NCBI GenBank assembly: GCA_027624955.1 | Contig: JAQBTG010000011.1 | Span: 1-64,000, forward strand | DNA from: Pseudomonadota bacterium | Lineage (GTDB): Bacteria > Pseudomonadota > Alphaproteobacteria > UBA828 | Direction of reading: 5' to 3' | DNA length: 64,000 nucleotides | Shown: positions 1 to 9,394 of the stretch, piece by piece | Position numbering within the stretch: position 1 is the first letter of the stretch | How the letters are laid out: each line of letters begins with the position of its first letter | Notes under the pieces: generated by a model | What the model saw: only the letters and a program-made list of their open reading frames with translations | What the model was told of the DNA's origin: nothing | The model's database searches: none | Program-made: the position numbers and the translations under genes

Positions 1-1762
1 CGTTGCGCCGCCACAAACCGCCATATTCGCCCGAGAAGCTGAAGTAATATTCGCCGGTGCGCGCTTCCCAGGTACGGATACCATCCTCGTTGCGCCTGAC
101 CTCGATCACGCCCGGTACTTCGCTATGATACTGGATGCGCCAGTACCAGCCGTTGGCGCCGAGATACATCAAGCGGCCGCCGCGCTGCTGATAGGCAGCC
201 ATAGCGTCCCACATTTCGATCGAGTGATATTCCGGATGGCTTGAACTGACGACGACGGCGTAATCCTCGATCGCTGAGAGACCCTCATAATGCAGGTCCT
301 CATCGGTGATCACGTCATAGTCGATGTTCATGGCTTCGAGCCAGTCGGTGATATGGGTATCGGCGTTGAACTGCCAGAGCGTCGATTCCGTTGCGCCGAT
401 CCAGGCCCGGTGCTTGGGCCGCATGTTAAGAATCGGGCGGAGGCGCGAGGAATAGCAAACGCCCGAGCCGTCGGAATGAGAATCGTAGCAAGAGCCGCCA
501 TATTCGCGGTGCTCGTTAATAAACAGATTGAACTTGTCGAGCTGCACCAAGCGCCCGGCCATGAGCTGGCCAACCGGAGAATCGGTGTTCATATGCTCGT
601 TTGCATAAGCCTGGTAGCTGGCACTCGGCATGAGATAGAGCACCTTGGCGGTCGGCTTACCGCGCGGCGCGCGCACCGCAAATGGAATATGGTCTTCATC
701 TTCTCCGGACCGGAGGCGGGCGGCATAGACGCCGCTTTTCATGCCTTTCGGAATGGTTAGTTCGAAATCAACCTCCCAGCCGGCGTCATAGATATCGTCG
801 TCATGGAAATGAATGGCGCCATATTGCTCAGGCGCATGAGTCCAGTTCATTTCGGCGCCGGTCCAGTTCCAGCCGGTCATGGCGCGCGCTGGCAAATTGA
901 CGATCTCGCCATGCAGCAGGTTGGCGGACGCATCGCTCACTTTCAGGCCCTTGATGTCGGTACTGAAGTCCCACGCGGCGATTACCGAATTGCCGAGCTC
1001 GGCCGTGACCGGCCATGTTTTCAGGCTTTCCATTTCGGTCGCGCTGAGGGCGCGGTCAGAGACCCGCGGGCTGTCGATCTTGCCGTTGTAATGGCCGCCG
1101 CAAACGGTGCGGCCATTGTCGACACTCTTAAAATAGCCAGCCATGGTGAGCGGCGCATCATGGTTGGGTACGCGGCCGACTGTGGATTTCCGCCGCACCG
1201 TGGCGCGGTCGTTCCTGGTTTCATAGCCATGTAGCGGTTCTTGTACCAAGGTCACGGTTTTGCTCTTGGCGTCGTAGCTGGCGGCGACAAAATACCATTC
1301 CCGGGCAATCAGCGGCTTGCCAGTGTTGATGGTTTCAATCTTTCCCTTGCCGTTGCCGAGGCACAGCGCGATCGAACCGTTTTCCTTGGTGATGATCAGG
1401 GCCGCGCCGGCTTTGTCCTTGTCGCGCCATTTGGAGATGATCGCCTGGGTGCCGAGTTCCGGCGTGGTTGGCCAGATGAAGGCCTGCATGGTGAAGCTTT
1501 CGAGCCCGTCGAGCATGTCACTGGCGCCGATTTCGACGAACGAGCCGGCATGAATGACTTGCTTGCGGCTTTTGTAACTGCCGTTGGCGGCGGTCTTGAC
1601 CAGCTTTTCTTGATATCCCGGGCCGTCTGGATTTTCGTCACCGCAGATTACGCGGACGATATCGGCGCGGTAGCGTTTGCCGGCTTCCGAGTTGACCATG
1701 AATTTTATGGTCTCGCCGGGCGCGACGCTGATTTTATCGGCATAGCCGGTGATCTTCATCAT
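1..1762 (-). CDS. dmfA2: N,N-dimethylformamidase-type amidase, large (beta) subunit; C-terminus cut by window edge
   Basis: The frame opens at a double ATG (1762/1759) and runs off the left edge, giving 587 residues of a family that is usually about 760 long. Characterised members hydrolyse N,N-dimethylformamide to dimethylamine and formate with a mononuclear iron bound by two Tyr and one Glu. Visible in order: a LamG/concanavalin-like region at about residues 75-240, then the amidase domain with NLPARAMTGWNW (289-300), SASYQAYAN (from about 380), HSDGSGVCYSSRLRP (from 429) and SHPEYHSI. Glu511 in that last motif is my candidate for the iron-binding Glu, and Tyr386 and Tyr426 for the Tyr ligands; this needs an alignment. 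It lies 85 nt downstream of the small subunit and is the last visible gene of the aminotransferase-ABC-transporter run. Family is clear; the true substrate is not and may be another small or N-acylated amide. Confidence 0.86.
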   Translation of the reverse strand, partial: MMKITGYADKISVAPGETIKFMVNSEAGKRYRADIVRVICGDENPDGPGYQEKLVKTAANGSYKSRKQVIHAGSFVEIGASDMLDGLESFTMQAFIWPTTPELGTQAIISKWRDKDKAGAALIITKENGSIALCLGNGKGKIETINTGKPLIAREWYFVAASYDAKSKTVTLVQEPLHGYETRNDRATVRRKSTVGRVPNHDAPLTMAGYFKSVDNGRTVCGGHYNGKIDSPRVSDRALSATEMESLKTWPVTAELGNSVIAAWDFSTDIKGLKVSDASANLLHGEIVNLPARAMTGWNWTGAEMNWTHAPEQYGAIHFHDDDIYDAGWEVDFELTIPKGMKSGVYAARLRSGEDEDHIPFAVRAPRGKPTAKVLYLMPSASYQAYANEHMNTDSPVGQLMAGRLVQLDKFNLFINEHREYGGSCYDSHSDGSGVCYSSRLRPILNMRPKHRAWIGATESTLWQFNADTHITDWLEAMNIDYDVITDEDLHYEGLSAIEDYAVVVSSSHPEYHSIEMWDAMAAYQQRGGRLMYLGANGWYWRIQYHSEVPGVIEVRRNEDGIRTWEARTGEYYFSFSGEYGGLWRRN

Positions 1763-1847
1763 GATAATTTCATTCCCTGACCAGGGCGGGCGGACCCGCC
1801 TGAAGGTGGCGTGATGGGTGAGGAGCGCAGAGGTGTGCGGAGCTGCG

Positions 1848-2138
1848 CTAGGACAACGTCTCGCCGCGAAGCTGCTTCCAACGCTTTTTGAAGACGTACC
1901 ATTCGGCCTCTTCCAGGTTGGTAAACTTCTTGTTGAGCATTTTTACTGGTTTGCCGCGTACGCCGGAGGTCATGGCGAGCTGCCATTCGCGATTGGCCCT
2001 GATGCTGACCAGACAATATTTGTCTTTCATCGGCTGGCCGCGCAGCTCGTTCAGGATGACCTGCAACTCGGTGCTGTGGTGCCCGATGGGCGTCTTGCGA
2101 AATTCCTCAATCGCCCGGCTTTCAACTTCGTTTGGCAT
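1848..2138 (-). CDS. dmfA1: N,N-dimethylformamidase-type amidase, small (alpha) subunit
   Basis: A 96-residue basic protein directly in front of the large subunit, as in Paracoccus where a small dmfA1 precedes dmfA2. The small subunit wraps the catalytic one in the known alpha/beta complex and has no active site of its own. The core reads YCLVSIRANREWQLAM and NLEEAEWYVFKKRWKQLR, and the chain is rich in Lys and Arg. It is shorter than the roughly 130 residues I recall for the Paracoccus subunit, with the shortfall apparently at the ends. Start ATG 2138 has an AGGGGA Shine-Dalgarno about 8 nt upstream. The assignment rests on the pairing with the large subunit plus the EAEWYVFKKRW region. A remote alternative is an unrelated small basic protein, which I think unlikely. 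Confidence 0.75.
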   Translation of the reverse strand: MPNEVESRAIEEFRKTPIGHHSTELQVILNELRGQPMKDKYCLVSIRANREWQLAMTSGVRGKPVKMLNKKFTNLEEAEWYVFKKRWKQLRGETLS

Positions 2139-2241
2139 GTTTCAGTCCCCTATTTCTTGAACGGCCGATGTTGCCGATCAGCTTAACATCAGAAATATCA
2201 TGGATACCAGCCGACTCATTCGCTGTGTGTCTCTTGCCTGC

Positions 2242-3051
2242 CTAGGCCCGCTTTTGCGCGCGCCGCCGTTGCACGATGAGGAACATATATCCGACGAACA
2301 GGATGATGATCGAGCCATAGACCGAGAACGCGCCCATGGTCGGGATCATGGGCGTGTAACTACTGCTCATCTTGGTATAAAGCCACTCCGTCACCGTGCT
2401 GTCAGCGCCGGTGGTGTAGGTGGAAAGTGGAAAATTACCCCACGACAGTAGAAAGGCGAACAGCGCGCCGGAGAACAGGCCGGGCGCCAGTGCCGGCAGA
2501 GTGACTTCGCGGAACACTTGAAGGCGGTTGGCGCCGAGATCAAAGGCAGCTTCTTCCTGGCTGACGTCGAAGCCGTAAACCTGGATGGAAATCACCAGGG
2601 TGACGATCGGCACGATCCATACCAGATGCGCAAATACGGCGGCTTCCCAGGTTGGCAATACGCCGACATAGGTGAACCACAGCAGCAGTGCGAGGCCGAG
2701 GACAGCCTGCGGAAAAAAGATCGGCAGCATGATCAGGCGCTGATAGAAAACGCGCCCCTTCCAATCGTAGCGTGCGAACGCCAGCGCACCGAAAAAGCCC
2801 AACACCAAGGCGATGACGGCAACGCTGCCGGCGACGTAAAACGACGTCACATGCAGGGTTTCGGTCAGATTGGCGTTTATCGTTTGTTCATACCATTTGA
2901 GGCTCCAGTCCTTCACCGGGAAGCGAAAATAGCGCGACTTGCCAAAAGAGGAGATGATGACGCCGGCGATCGGGATGAAGAAAAATACCAGGATCACGCC
3001 GGTCCAAACGATGATCAGTGAGTTTACCCAGCGCTTGGCGCGGTGTTCCAC
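2242..3051 (-). CDS. ABC transporter inner-membrane permease, PotC-like
   Basis: 269-residue integral membrane protein with about six hydrophobic segments (first at residues 11-35). The EAA loop is EEAAFDLGANRLQVFREVTLP at 167-187; this couples the permease to the ATPase. Length and motif fit the second permease of the spermidine/putrescine class of importers. The start is GTG at 3051, one nucleotide after the stop of the other permease, so the two are translationally coupled. Its stop lies 103 nt ahead of the amidase small subunit on the same strand, which suggests but does not prove co-transcription. The substrate cannot be read from the permease alone. Confidence 0.9.
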   Translation of the reverse strand: MEHRAKRWVNSLIIVWTGVILVFFFIPIAGVIISSFGKSRYFRFPVKDWSLKWYEQTINANLTETLHVTSFYVAGSVAVIALVLGFFGALAFARYDWKGRVFYQRLIMLPIFFPQAVLGLALLLWFTYVGVLPTWEAAVFAHLVWIVPIVTLVISIQVYGFDVSQEEAAFDLGANRLQVFREVTLPALAPGLFSGALFAFLLSWGNFPLSTYTTGADSTVTEWLYTKMSSSYTPMIPTMGAFSVYGSIIILFVGYMFLIVQRRRAQKRA

Positions 3052-3052
3052 G

Positions 3053-3964
3053 TCACTTCCTCCCGAGTAATCGGTCGAGATCGAGACGGCGCATAATGAA
3101 GATCACCAGGATGCCGGTAATAGCGATGGCGAACATCGATATGGCGGAGCCAAGCGGCCAGTTCTGGGCATAGGTGAACTCATGCTGAATGGCATGGGCA
3201 ACAACAACGATATTGGCGCCGCCCAACACTTTGGCCTCTGAAATAGCGCCGACGGCAAGCACAAACGTCAAGAGCGAGCCGATCAAAATTCCCGGCATGG
3301 CAATGGGCAGTTCGACCTCACGGAAAATCTGCCATCGGTTGGCGCCGAGGTCGCTGGCCGAGTCCATTTGGTCTTTGGGCACCAGCGACAGGCCTAATGT
3401 GGTCGGAAACAGTGTATAGGGCAGGTAGACATAGACCATGCCCATCAGGGTTGTCCCGTTCGAGTAGAGCAATGTTCCGGTGTCGAAGCCGAACAGCGAC
3501 TTGGTGGTGCCGGCCAGAATGCCGCCGCCCTTCAGAAGTATGAGATACCAGCCGAACAGGCGGACATTCTCGGAAACGAATAACGGGATGACCAGAAGCA
3601 GCATCACCGGAGCCGCCCATCGGCCGAACACCCGGGCCAGGCCGTAAGACACCGGATAAGAAATCATCAGGCAGCACACCACGGTCGCGGCGGCGAGCCC
3701 GAACGACCACAGAAACGAAATGTAGTAACTGTCCGAGAGGATGTGGACGTAATTGTCGACCGTCCAATCGCCGTGGAATCCGAAAGTGCGCTCGGGGACA
3801 AAACTAAATCCAAGAACGATGATCAGTGGGCCGACGAAGCCAATCAAGAAAAATAGGAGGACCGGAGTAGCGGCGAGAAAGCCCGGCTGGCGCAGCCACT
3901 GGCCGAAAAGTCGTAGCGTACTCGGCTGCGGAAGCGGCGTAGGGGCGCCTAGCGTCGACGCCAT
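3053..3964 (-). CDS. ABC transporter inner-membrane permease, PotB-like
   Basis: 303 residues, with an N-terminal cytoplasmic tail of about 30 residues and then about six membrane segments. The EAA coupling loop is DSASDLGANRWQIFREVELP at 201-220, closely matching the loop of its partner permease. PotB and PotC form the heterodimeric channel of polyamine-class importers. ATG at 3964 lies one nucleotide after the stop of the ATPase gene, the very tight spacing of an operon. Substrates of this class include putrescine, spermidine, other small cationic amines and some amino-acid-like compounds. The neighbouring aminotransferases and amidase suggest an amine or amide here. Confidence 0.9.
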   Translation of the reverse strand: MASTLGAPTPLPQPSTLRLFGQWLRQPGFLAATPVLLFFLIGFVGPLIIVLGFSFVPERTFGFHGDWTVDNYVHILSDSYYISFLWSFGLAAATVVCCLMISYPVSYGLARVFGRWAAPVMLLLVIPLFVSENVRLFGWYLILLKGGGILAGTTKSLFGFDTGTLLYSNGTTLMGMVYVYLPYTLFPTTLGLSLVPKDQMDSASDLGANRWQIFREVELPIAMPGILIGSLLTFVLAVGAISEAKVLGGANIVVVAHAIQHEFTYAQNWPLGSAISMFAIAITGILVIFIMRRLDLDRLLGRK

Positions 3965-3965
3965 G

Positions 3966-5042
3966 TCAGTCGTTTACCAGGACGCTGTCTTTGACGTCCC
4001 AGCCGATAATGACATCATCATTGACGTTGCCGCGAAACGCCATTTCGCGCAATTTCTCGACCACCAGCATCTGGCCGGCCGTGCGCACATGATATTGCAC
4101 TCTGCTGCCCATGGCGTATTCGTTGAACAGCGAGCCTTTGATGTGGTTGTCGGCTTCAGATGGGTCGTCGAGGAAGCGCATCGATTCGGGACGGATGACA
4201 AGATAGCCGGTTTGTGTGCCGTTGGCAGAGGTCGCGGGTGACGGTCCGACGAATTGCGCGCCGAGATCAGGACAGTCGAACTTGCCATCGTCGCCAGCCT
4301 GTACCGGCAGCGTGTTCACCTCGCCCATAAATTCTGAGACGAATTTGTTGAGCGGCTGGGTGTAGATATCGTCTGGCGTGCCGATCTGGATCAACCGCCC
4401 TGATTGCATGATGCCGATGCGGTCGCTCATCACCATCGCTTCTTCGAGCGAATGGGTGATGTAGACGAAGGTCTTGCCGGTTTCTCTGTGCAGATCCTTC
4501 AATTCCACTTCCAGGAGCTTGCGCAATTGGTAATCGATCGCCGACAAGGGCTCATCGAAAAACATGATGTCCGGGTCCGAGGCCAGCGCCCGGGCTAGCG
4601 CCACCCGTTGGCGCTCGCCGCCTGAGCATTTGGTGACGCCCTTGGCGTAATATTCCTCCGGCAGGCGCACGACCTTCATCAGTTCATGCGCGCGCTCGCG
4701 CCGAGCGGCGCGGCTGACGCCGCGCATCTTCAGCGAGAATTCGATGTTCTGGCCGACCGTGCGGTGATTGAACAGCGCCAGCGACTGAAACACCATGCAG
4801 GTTGGACGCTTGTTGGCCGGCACGTCGTTGACCCGGTTGCCGCGCAACAGCAAATTGCCGGCGGTCGGCTTGTCGAGCCCCGCCAGCATGCGCAGAAGCG
4901 TCGTCTTGCCGCTGCCCGACGGACCGACAATGGTAAAGAATTCACCGTCGACAATATCGAGCGAAACGTCATTGACGGCGAGCAATTTGCCAAACTGCTT
5001 GGTCACATTTTCGATGCGAAGAATAGGCCCACCCTCGGCCAT
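3966..5042 (-). CDS. ABC transporter ATP-binding protein, PotA-like
   Basis: Cytoplasmic ATPase of the importer, 358 residues. Walker A GPSGSGKTT at 40-48, Q-loop MVFQSL at about 83, signature CSGGERQR at 139-146, Walker B IMFFDEP at 159-165 and the switch His in YITHSLEEA are all present. The region after about residue 240 is the TOBE-like regulatory extension typical of PotA/FbpC-type ATPases. I chose ATG 5042 rather than the TTG one codon upstream because an AGGAG lies 8 nt before it. The signature has Cys where most members have Leu (CSGGE for LSGGE); this is tolerated in some family members. It precedes both permeases with one-nucleotide gaps. Confidence 0.92.
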   Translation of the reverse strand: MAEGGPILRIENVTKQFGKLLAVNDVSLDIVDGEFFTIVGPSGSGKTTLLRMLAGLDKPTAGNLLLRGNRVNDVPANKRPTCMVFQSLALFNHRTVGQNIEFSLKMRGVSRAARRERAHELMKVVRLPEEYYAKGVTKCSGGERQRVALARALASDPDIMFFDEPLSAIDYQLRKLLEVELKDLHRETGKTFVYITHSLEEAMVMSDRIGIMQSGRLIQIGTPDDIYTQPLNKFVSEFMGEVNTLPVQAGDDGKFDCPDLGAQFVGPSPATSANGTQTGYLVIRPESMRFLDDPSEADNHIKGSLFNEYAMGSRVQYHVRTAGQMLVVEKLREMAFRGNVNDDVIIGWDVKDSVLVND

Positions 5043-5120
5043 CAATTCAGCTCCTGCTCTTCATAAGCGTGACGCGTATTAGTCATGAAATGCATGCCCA
5101 ACCGGCGACGGGAAACGAGC

Positions 5121-5143
5121 CGCGCGGACACCACATCCGCGCG
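5121..5143 (-). terminator. Intercistronic hairpin between binding-protein and ATPase genes
   Basis: Perfect 8-bp inverted repeat CGCGCGGA / TCCGCGCG with a 7-nt loop, in the 142-nt gap between the binding-protein stop and the ATPase start. No clear T-run follows on the transcribed strand. It looks like a partial attenuator or 3'-end stabiliser. Such hairpins are common after periplasmic binding-protein genes, whose product is needed in excess over the membrane parts. Confidence 0.45.
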
Positions 5144-5184
5144 ACTCTTTTACCTGTACGTATCGCCAGTTCTTGTTGGAGGGG

Positions 5185-6390
5185 TTAGGCCTTTTCCCTC
5201 AATGCCGCCGTGTAGATGTCGTAGAGCCGGTTGTAGTCGGGCACCACGTCATATTCCACCGCATTTTCGATGCGATAATCGAACTCATCCCATTGGAAGG
5301 AATCGAGCTCTTCCTTGGAGAATTTGGCCAGCACTGCCGGATCCGACAATTGGCCGACTGGCAGTAGGAAGCCACCGGCGGTGCCGACATAATAGGAAGT
5401 ATCCGGCTGCAAAATATACTCCATCCAATCGAAGGCTTTGGAATGGAGATTCGGGTTGTTGACCACCGAATTGAGCTCGATCCAGTTGATGCCGCCCTTG
5501 CCGTCGGCCGGGCCGCTCCTCGGCGTGACATGATAGACATTGCTGAGGCCGTCGAGACGGGCCGCCGAAACCGTATAGGTGCCGCCGCCGAAATACAGAT
5601 CGATTTCGCCGTTGATCAGGGCCAGATTGATGCCGACGAAATCGTCGGAGATCAATTTCGCGCCGTTGATCCAGCGCCGAGCGGTTTCCTCGAATTTGAC
5701 AACTTCGGCGTCGCTTTTCATCTTGAACGGATGCAGCCCGGCGCCCATGCATATATGCATGATATTCCAATTGTCATAGGCGAGGATGCCGTAGCGGCCC
5801 TTCATGTCGGGATTGTTGAAAAGGTCCCAACCTTCGTCCTTGCCCATTTCGGCCGAGATCACGTCGGTGTTGACCACGAAGTCGAACGTGTCGACACGTT
5901 GACAGACGCCGAGCAAATGCTCCTCATCCTGGCTCATCGCCCATTTGTATGGGGCTTTGAACATCGGCAGCATCTTGTCGAAATAGGGCTCGAAGCGTGC
6001 CCGATCGAGCTCGACGATAAGGTCTTCAGGCCACATTATTTCGCGCGCCCAAGGATTGTTGAGATTGATGATATCCCAAATCGCGGTTTGCCCGGCTCTG
6101 AGCTTGTTTACTGAATCCGGATCGGAGGTGTGCAGCTCGTATTTGATGTCGGTCGCGTGTTGGTCGGTGAATCCGTCAAGCACGCGCGGATCGACATAGC
6201 CGTCCCAGGTGAGCATCGTGAGTGCGCGATCATCAGCGGCGGATGCCATGCGCGGCAGTCCCATGCTGGCGCCCATAGCCAATGCGCCCGCGCCCGCGCC
6301 CATGCCTTTCAGCACATTGCGCCGTGACGGTCCCGCGTTGCGGATCGGATCGTTGTTCACCAATTGCTTTAAAAGCTTTTCGTTTTCCAT
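5185..6390 (-). CDS. ABC transporter periplasmic substrate-binding protein, PotD-like, Tat-exported
   Basis: 401 residues. The N-terminus carries a twin-arginine signal, SRRNVLKGMG at 22-31, then a hydrophobic stretch and MASAAD as the likely cleavage region near residue 51. The mature part begins LTMLTWDGYVDPRVLDGF, the usual opening of PotD/extracellular solute-binding family proteins, and contains MLPMFKAPYKWAMSQDEE and the late GGFLLPVGQLSDP. It should bind the substrate in the periplasm and deliver it to the two permeases downstream. Tat export suggests folding before secretion, as for several alphaproteobacterial PotD-like proteins. Strong AGGAGG 5 nt before ATG 6390. The 216-nt gap upstream leaves room for a promoter of its own. 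Ligand specificity cannot be told by eye. Confidence 0.9.
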   Translation of the reverse strand: MENEKLLKQLVNNDPIRNAGPSRRNVLKGMGAGAGALAMGASMGLPRMASAADDRALTMLTWDGYVDPRVLDGFTDQHATDIKYELHTSDPDSVNKLRAGQTAIWDIINLNNPWAREIMWPEDLIVELDRARFEPYFDKMLPMFKAPYKWAMSQDEEHLLGVCQRVDTFDFVVNTDVISAEMGKDEGWDLFNNPDMKGRYGILAYDNWNIMHICMGAGLHPFKMKSDAEVVKFEETARRWINGAKLISDDFVGINLALINGEIDLYFGGGTYTVSAARLDGLSNVYHVTPRSGPADGKGGINWIELNSVVNNPNLHSKAFDWMEYILQPDTSYYVGTAGGFLLPVGQLSDPAVLAKFSKEELDSFQWDEFDYRIENAVEYDVVPDYNRLYDIYTAALREKA

Positions 6391-6606
6391 TTCGTCCTCC
6401 TGTTGGAATCTCAGATTTATATTTTTCGTTGCTCTCGCGTCGTCGCGCGCCGTCGATCAGGCTGAATGTTTCGTAACGCGCGTAAAACGCCAAATCTCTA
6501 AATCAGCGGTTAGCCGCCATGTTATACGCCGCATTGAAGCATATATACCCGCATTGCACACGCTGTTTTCCGGTGGCGTATGTTTTCAGAGTGGTCGTTT
6601 GCTCCC

Positions 6607-7923
6607 TCACCAATTCATAAAGGCCTGGACGCTTTCATCGGAGACAACGCCGTTGGCGACATCACCCAAAGCGCGGTCGATAATGTCGAGCCCTTCTTCG
6701 ATCTCCGCTTCGCTGACGGTAAGCGGCGGGGTGATTTCCAGCACATTTGCATCGAGCCCGACATAAATAAAATTGGCGCCCAGTTCATAGGCGCGGTAGA
6801 TCACTTTGGCAGTCGTCGTGGCGCTGACCGGCGCGCGTGTTTCGCGCGAGGTGACCAGATCGACGCCGATCGCCAGGCCGCGCCCGCGCACATCACCGAT
6901 CATTTCGTGGCGCTCGGCGAGCTTGGTGAAACCGGCGCGCATCTTGTTGCCCATGTCATCGGCGCGCGCCGCCAGGTTTTCTTTGATGATCGTCTCCAAC
7001 ACCGCGCCACCGACTGCGGTGCACACCGGATTGCCGGCCGTCGTTTGCATGGCGAAGGCGGCGGCGTGATCGAGTATGGCCGCCGGGCCGATCATCGCCG
7101 ACAGCGGCAAGCCCCCACCCAGGCCCTTGCCGAAGACGATCATGTCGGGCTCCAGCCCGTCATGTTGATAGGCGTGTAGCTTGCCTGAGCGCCCGAGCCC
7201 GACTTTTACTTCGTCCAGCACCACCAGAATGCCGTGCCGCTGGCAGCGTTCCTGTAGCGCCAACAAAAATCCCTCAGGCGGCACGATCAATCCGCCGTCG
7301 GAAAGAATTGGCTCGATGAAGACTGCCGCCACTTGATCCGGCGGGCACGTCGTCTCGAACTGGTAGTCCAGCATGGCGAGCACTTCAGCCGGCGAAAAAT
7401 TCGGCCGGTAGGCGTTTGGATAAGGCAGCAACACCAGGCCGGGACGCGGCAGGCTGTGCGTCATTGCGGTATGGCCCGATATGCTCATCGAGCCGGCGAG
7501 GCAGCCGTGATAGGAGCCGATGAAAGAGATGAAGCGCCCACGCCCGGTGGCGGCAGAGGCCACGCGCATCGCCGCATCGTTGGCGTCGGAGCCGGAATGG
7601 CCGTACCAAACCTTACGCTCACCTCTGCCCGGCGTGACCGCCAGCAATTGCTCAGCCAACGCCGTGGCCGCTTCGTTCGGGATCATCAACAAGCTCGCGC
7701 CGGCCATATCACTTGCGGCTTTGACCATTGCTTCGACCACCGCCGGGTGGCCATAGCCGAGGCTGGCCGCGGTGGCGGAAGCGGAAAGATCGAGAATCCG
7801 CCGGCCGTCTTCATCCTGTAGATACGAGCCGGCGCCGCCGGTGGCAGCCAGGGGGTTGAAGCGCAGCGTCTGAATCTTGGCGATCACGGCGGCGTCGCGC
7901 GCCACCAGCGAGTTCTTGTCCAT
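6607..7923 (-). CDS. Class III (omega-type) aminotransferase
   Basis: PLP-dependent fold-type I aminotransferase, 438 residues. Visible: SGSDANDAAMR (110-120), which binds the PLP phosphate; GSYHG at 136-140; Asp237 in LVVLDEVKVGLG, which holds the pyridine nitrogen; and Lys266 in VFGKGLGGG as the Schiff-base lysine. The open frame extends up to 8067, but I start at ATG 7923 (MDKNSLVARD) because the extra stretch overlaps the preceding gene and is not conserved-looking. It lies 37 nt after a second class III enzyme. The pair could act on two amino groups of a diamine or on successive intermediates. Glutamate-1-semialdehyde aminomutase is a structural relative, but the ALA route here is hemA, so a catabolic role is more likely. 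Confidence 0.88.
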   Translation of the reverse strand: MDKNSLVARDAAVIAKIQTLRFNPLAATGGAGSYLQDEDGRRILDLSASATAASLGYGHPAVVEAMVKAASDMAGASLLMIPNEAATALAEQLLAVTPGRGERKVWYGHSGSDANDAAMRVASAATGRGRFISFIGSYHGCLAGSMSISGHTAMTHSLPRPGLVLLPYPNAYRPNFSPAEVLAMLDYQFETTCPPDQVAAVFIEPILSDGGLIVPPEGFLLALQERCQRHGILVVLDEVKVGLGRSGKLHAYQHDGLEPDMIVFGKGLGGGLPLSAMIGPAAILDHAAAFAMQTTAGNPVCTAVGGAVLETIIKENLAARADDMGNKMRAGFTKLAERHEMIGDVRGRGLAIGVDLVTSRETRAPVSATTTAKVIYRAYELGANFIYVGLDANVLEITPPLTVSEAEIEEGLDIIDRALGDVANGVVSDESVQAFMNW

Positions 7924-7960
7924 TTCCGTGCTTCCGCGCTTCCGCGCCGGCGTTTCCCGC

Positions 7961-9310
7961 TTAACCCAGGCCTCTGTCCTTGGTCTCCGCAATGATCGCC
8001 TTTTCCAGCGTATCGACGCAGGTATCGAGTTCCTCGCGGCTGGCGATATAGGGCGGCGACATTTCAACCGCTGTGCCTTCCTCGCCGATCAGCACACCCA
8101 TGTCGCGGCAGCGATGCACGATGTTCTTGATGGTCTTGTCTTTGAACGGCGCCTTGGTTTTTTTGTCGACCGTGAAGTCGACGCAAGTCCACATGCCGAG
8201 GCCGCGAACATCGCCGACGATGGGGAGTTCCCGCAAGCGCTGCAATTGCTCAAGAAAATAGGCGCCGTTTTCGCTGCTCTTGCGGATTAGGTCATTCTTC
8301 TCAATGTAATCGATGGTCGCCAGGCTGGCGGCGCAGGACGCCGGGTGGCCTTGATAGGTCTGGAGATGCGAGTAAATCGGCAAGGTGTCGGCGATCTTCT
8401 GTGTCACGGTCGAGGCGCCGAGCGGGCAATAGCCGGCGGTGATCGCCTTGGCGGTCGACATGATATCGGCCTGAACGCCCCAATGCTCCATGGCGAACCA
8501 TTTGCCGGTGCGCCCGAAGCCGGTGATCACTTCATCGGCGATCAACAGCACGTCATATTTATCGCAGACCGCGCGCACCTTCTTGAAATAATCGTCGGGC
8601 GGCACCTGCGCGCCGTCGCCCTGCATGACCGGCTCGGCAATGAAGGCGGCGACATATTCCGGCCCTTCATGGATGATTTCCTGCTCGAGATAATCGACGC
8701 AGAAATCGCTCACTTCTGAGGCATCCATGCCAAACGGCGTGCGATATAAAAAGGGCGCCGGAATCCGCCGGTGGCCGGGAACGCCGGGCTCGGTGATATG
8801 ACGCGTCCCGAGGATATCGGTGGCGCCGATCGCGCCCATCGTGGCGCCGTGATAGGCGTCCCAGCGCGAAATAATCTTGCGCGCATAGGGTTTGTCGCCC
8901 TTGTGGATGTGATATTCGCGCGCGAATTTGAACGAGTTCTCGTTCGCTTCTGAACCGGAGCCGCCAAAGGTTGTCGCCGTTAAATCGCCCGGCGCCAGTT
9001 CGGCAATCTTGGCCGCCAGGCGCACCGTGACATCGGCGACATGGGCGAAGGTGCCGGCATAATGCAGCTCCATCAACTGGTCGTAGATCGCTTTGGCGAT
9101 ATGCTCATTGGCAAATCCGAGCGAGCTGGCACGGGTATTGGTGCTCAGCATGTCGAGATAGGATTTGTCCATGATGTCGGTCATCATCATGCCCTTGCCG
9201 GACTTGAAGATGAGCGGGTCGCCGCCGAGGACGTCGGTTTTCGACACCAGCGGAAAGACGTAATGATCGAGCGCTTCGCGTGTGACGGGATCGATATTGC
9301 TAAGATCCAT
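7961..9310 (-). CDS. Class III aminotransferase (omega-amino acid:pyruvate / polyamine type)
   Basis: 449-residue PLP enzyme, first gene of the run leading into the ABC transporter. Key positions: GGSGSEANENSFKFAR at 116-131, DAYHGATMGA at 151-160, Asp259 in LLIADEVITGFGRTG, and Lys288 in IMSTAKAITAGY as the PLP lysine. The N-terminal DHYVFPLVSKTDVLGGDPLIFKSGKG is typical of the beta-alanine/taurine/putrescine-like omega-aminotransferase clade. Together with the second enzyme downstream and the polyamine-class importer it suggests removal of terminal amino groups from an imported amine. The promoter region holds an 11-bp-arm palindrome at 9395-9419. The two paralogues are clearly not a recent duplication: their motifs differ. 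Confidence 0.9.
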   Translation of the reverse strand: MDLSNIDPVTREALDHYVFPLVSKTDVLGGDPLIFKSGKGMMMTDIMDKSYLDMLSTNTRASSLGFANEHIAKAIYDQLMELHYAGTFAHVADVTVRLAAKIAELAPGDLTATTFGGSGSEANENSFKFAREYHIHKGDKPYARKIISRWDAYHGATMGAIGATDILGTRHITEPGVPGHRRIPAPFLYRTPFGMDASEVSDFCVDYLEQEIIHEGPEYVAAFIAEPVMQGDGAQVPPDDYFKKVRAVCDKYDVLLIADEVITGFGRTGKWFAMEHWGVQADIMSTAKAITAGYCPLGASTVTQKIADTLPIYSHLQTYQGHPASCAASLATIDYIEKNDLIRKSSENGAYFLEQLQRLRELPIVGDVRGLGMWTCVDFTVDKKTKAPFKDKTIKNIVHRCRDMGVLIGEEGTAVEMSPPYIASREELDTCVDTLEKAIIAETKDRGLG

Positions 9311-9394
9311 GGTTCGTCTCCCTGGTGCTGGGCCAATGCCGGTCTATTGCCGGGTTCTGATACCCTCTGGCGGTTTCTTTAACATGTCTCCGCG

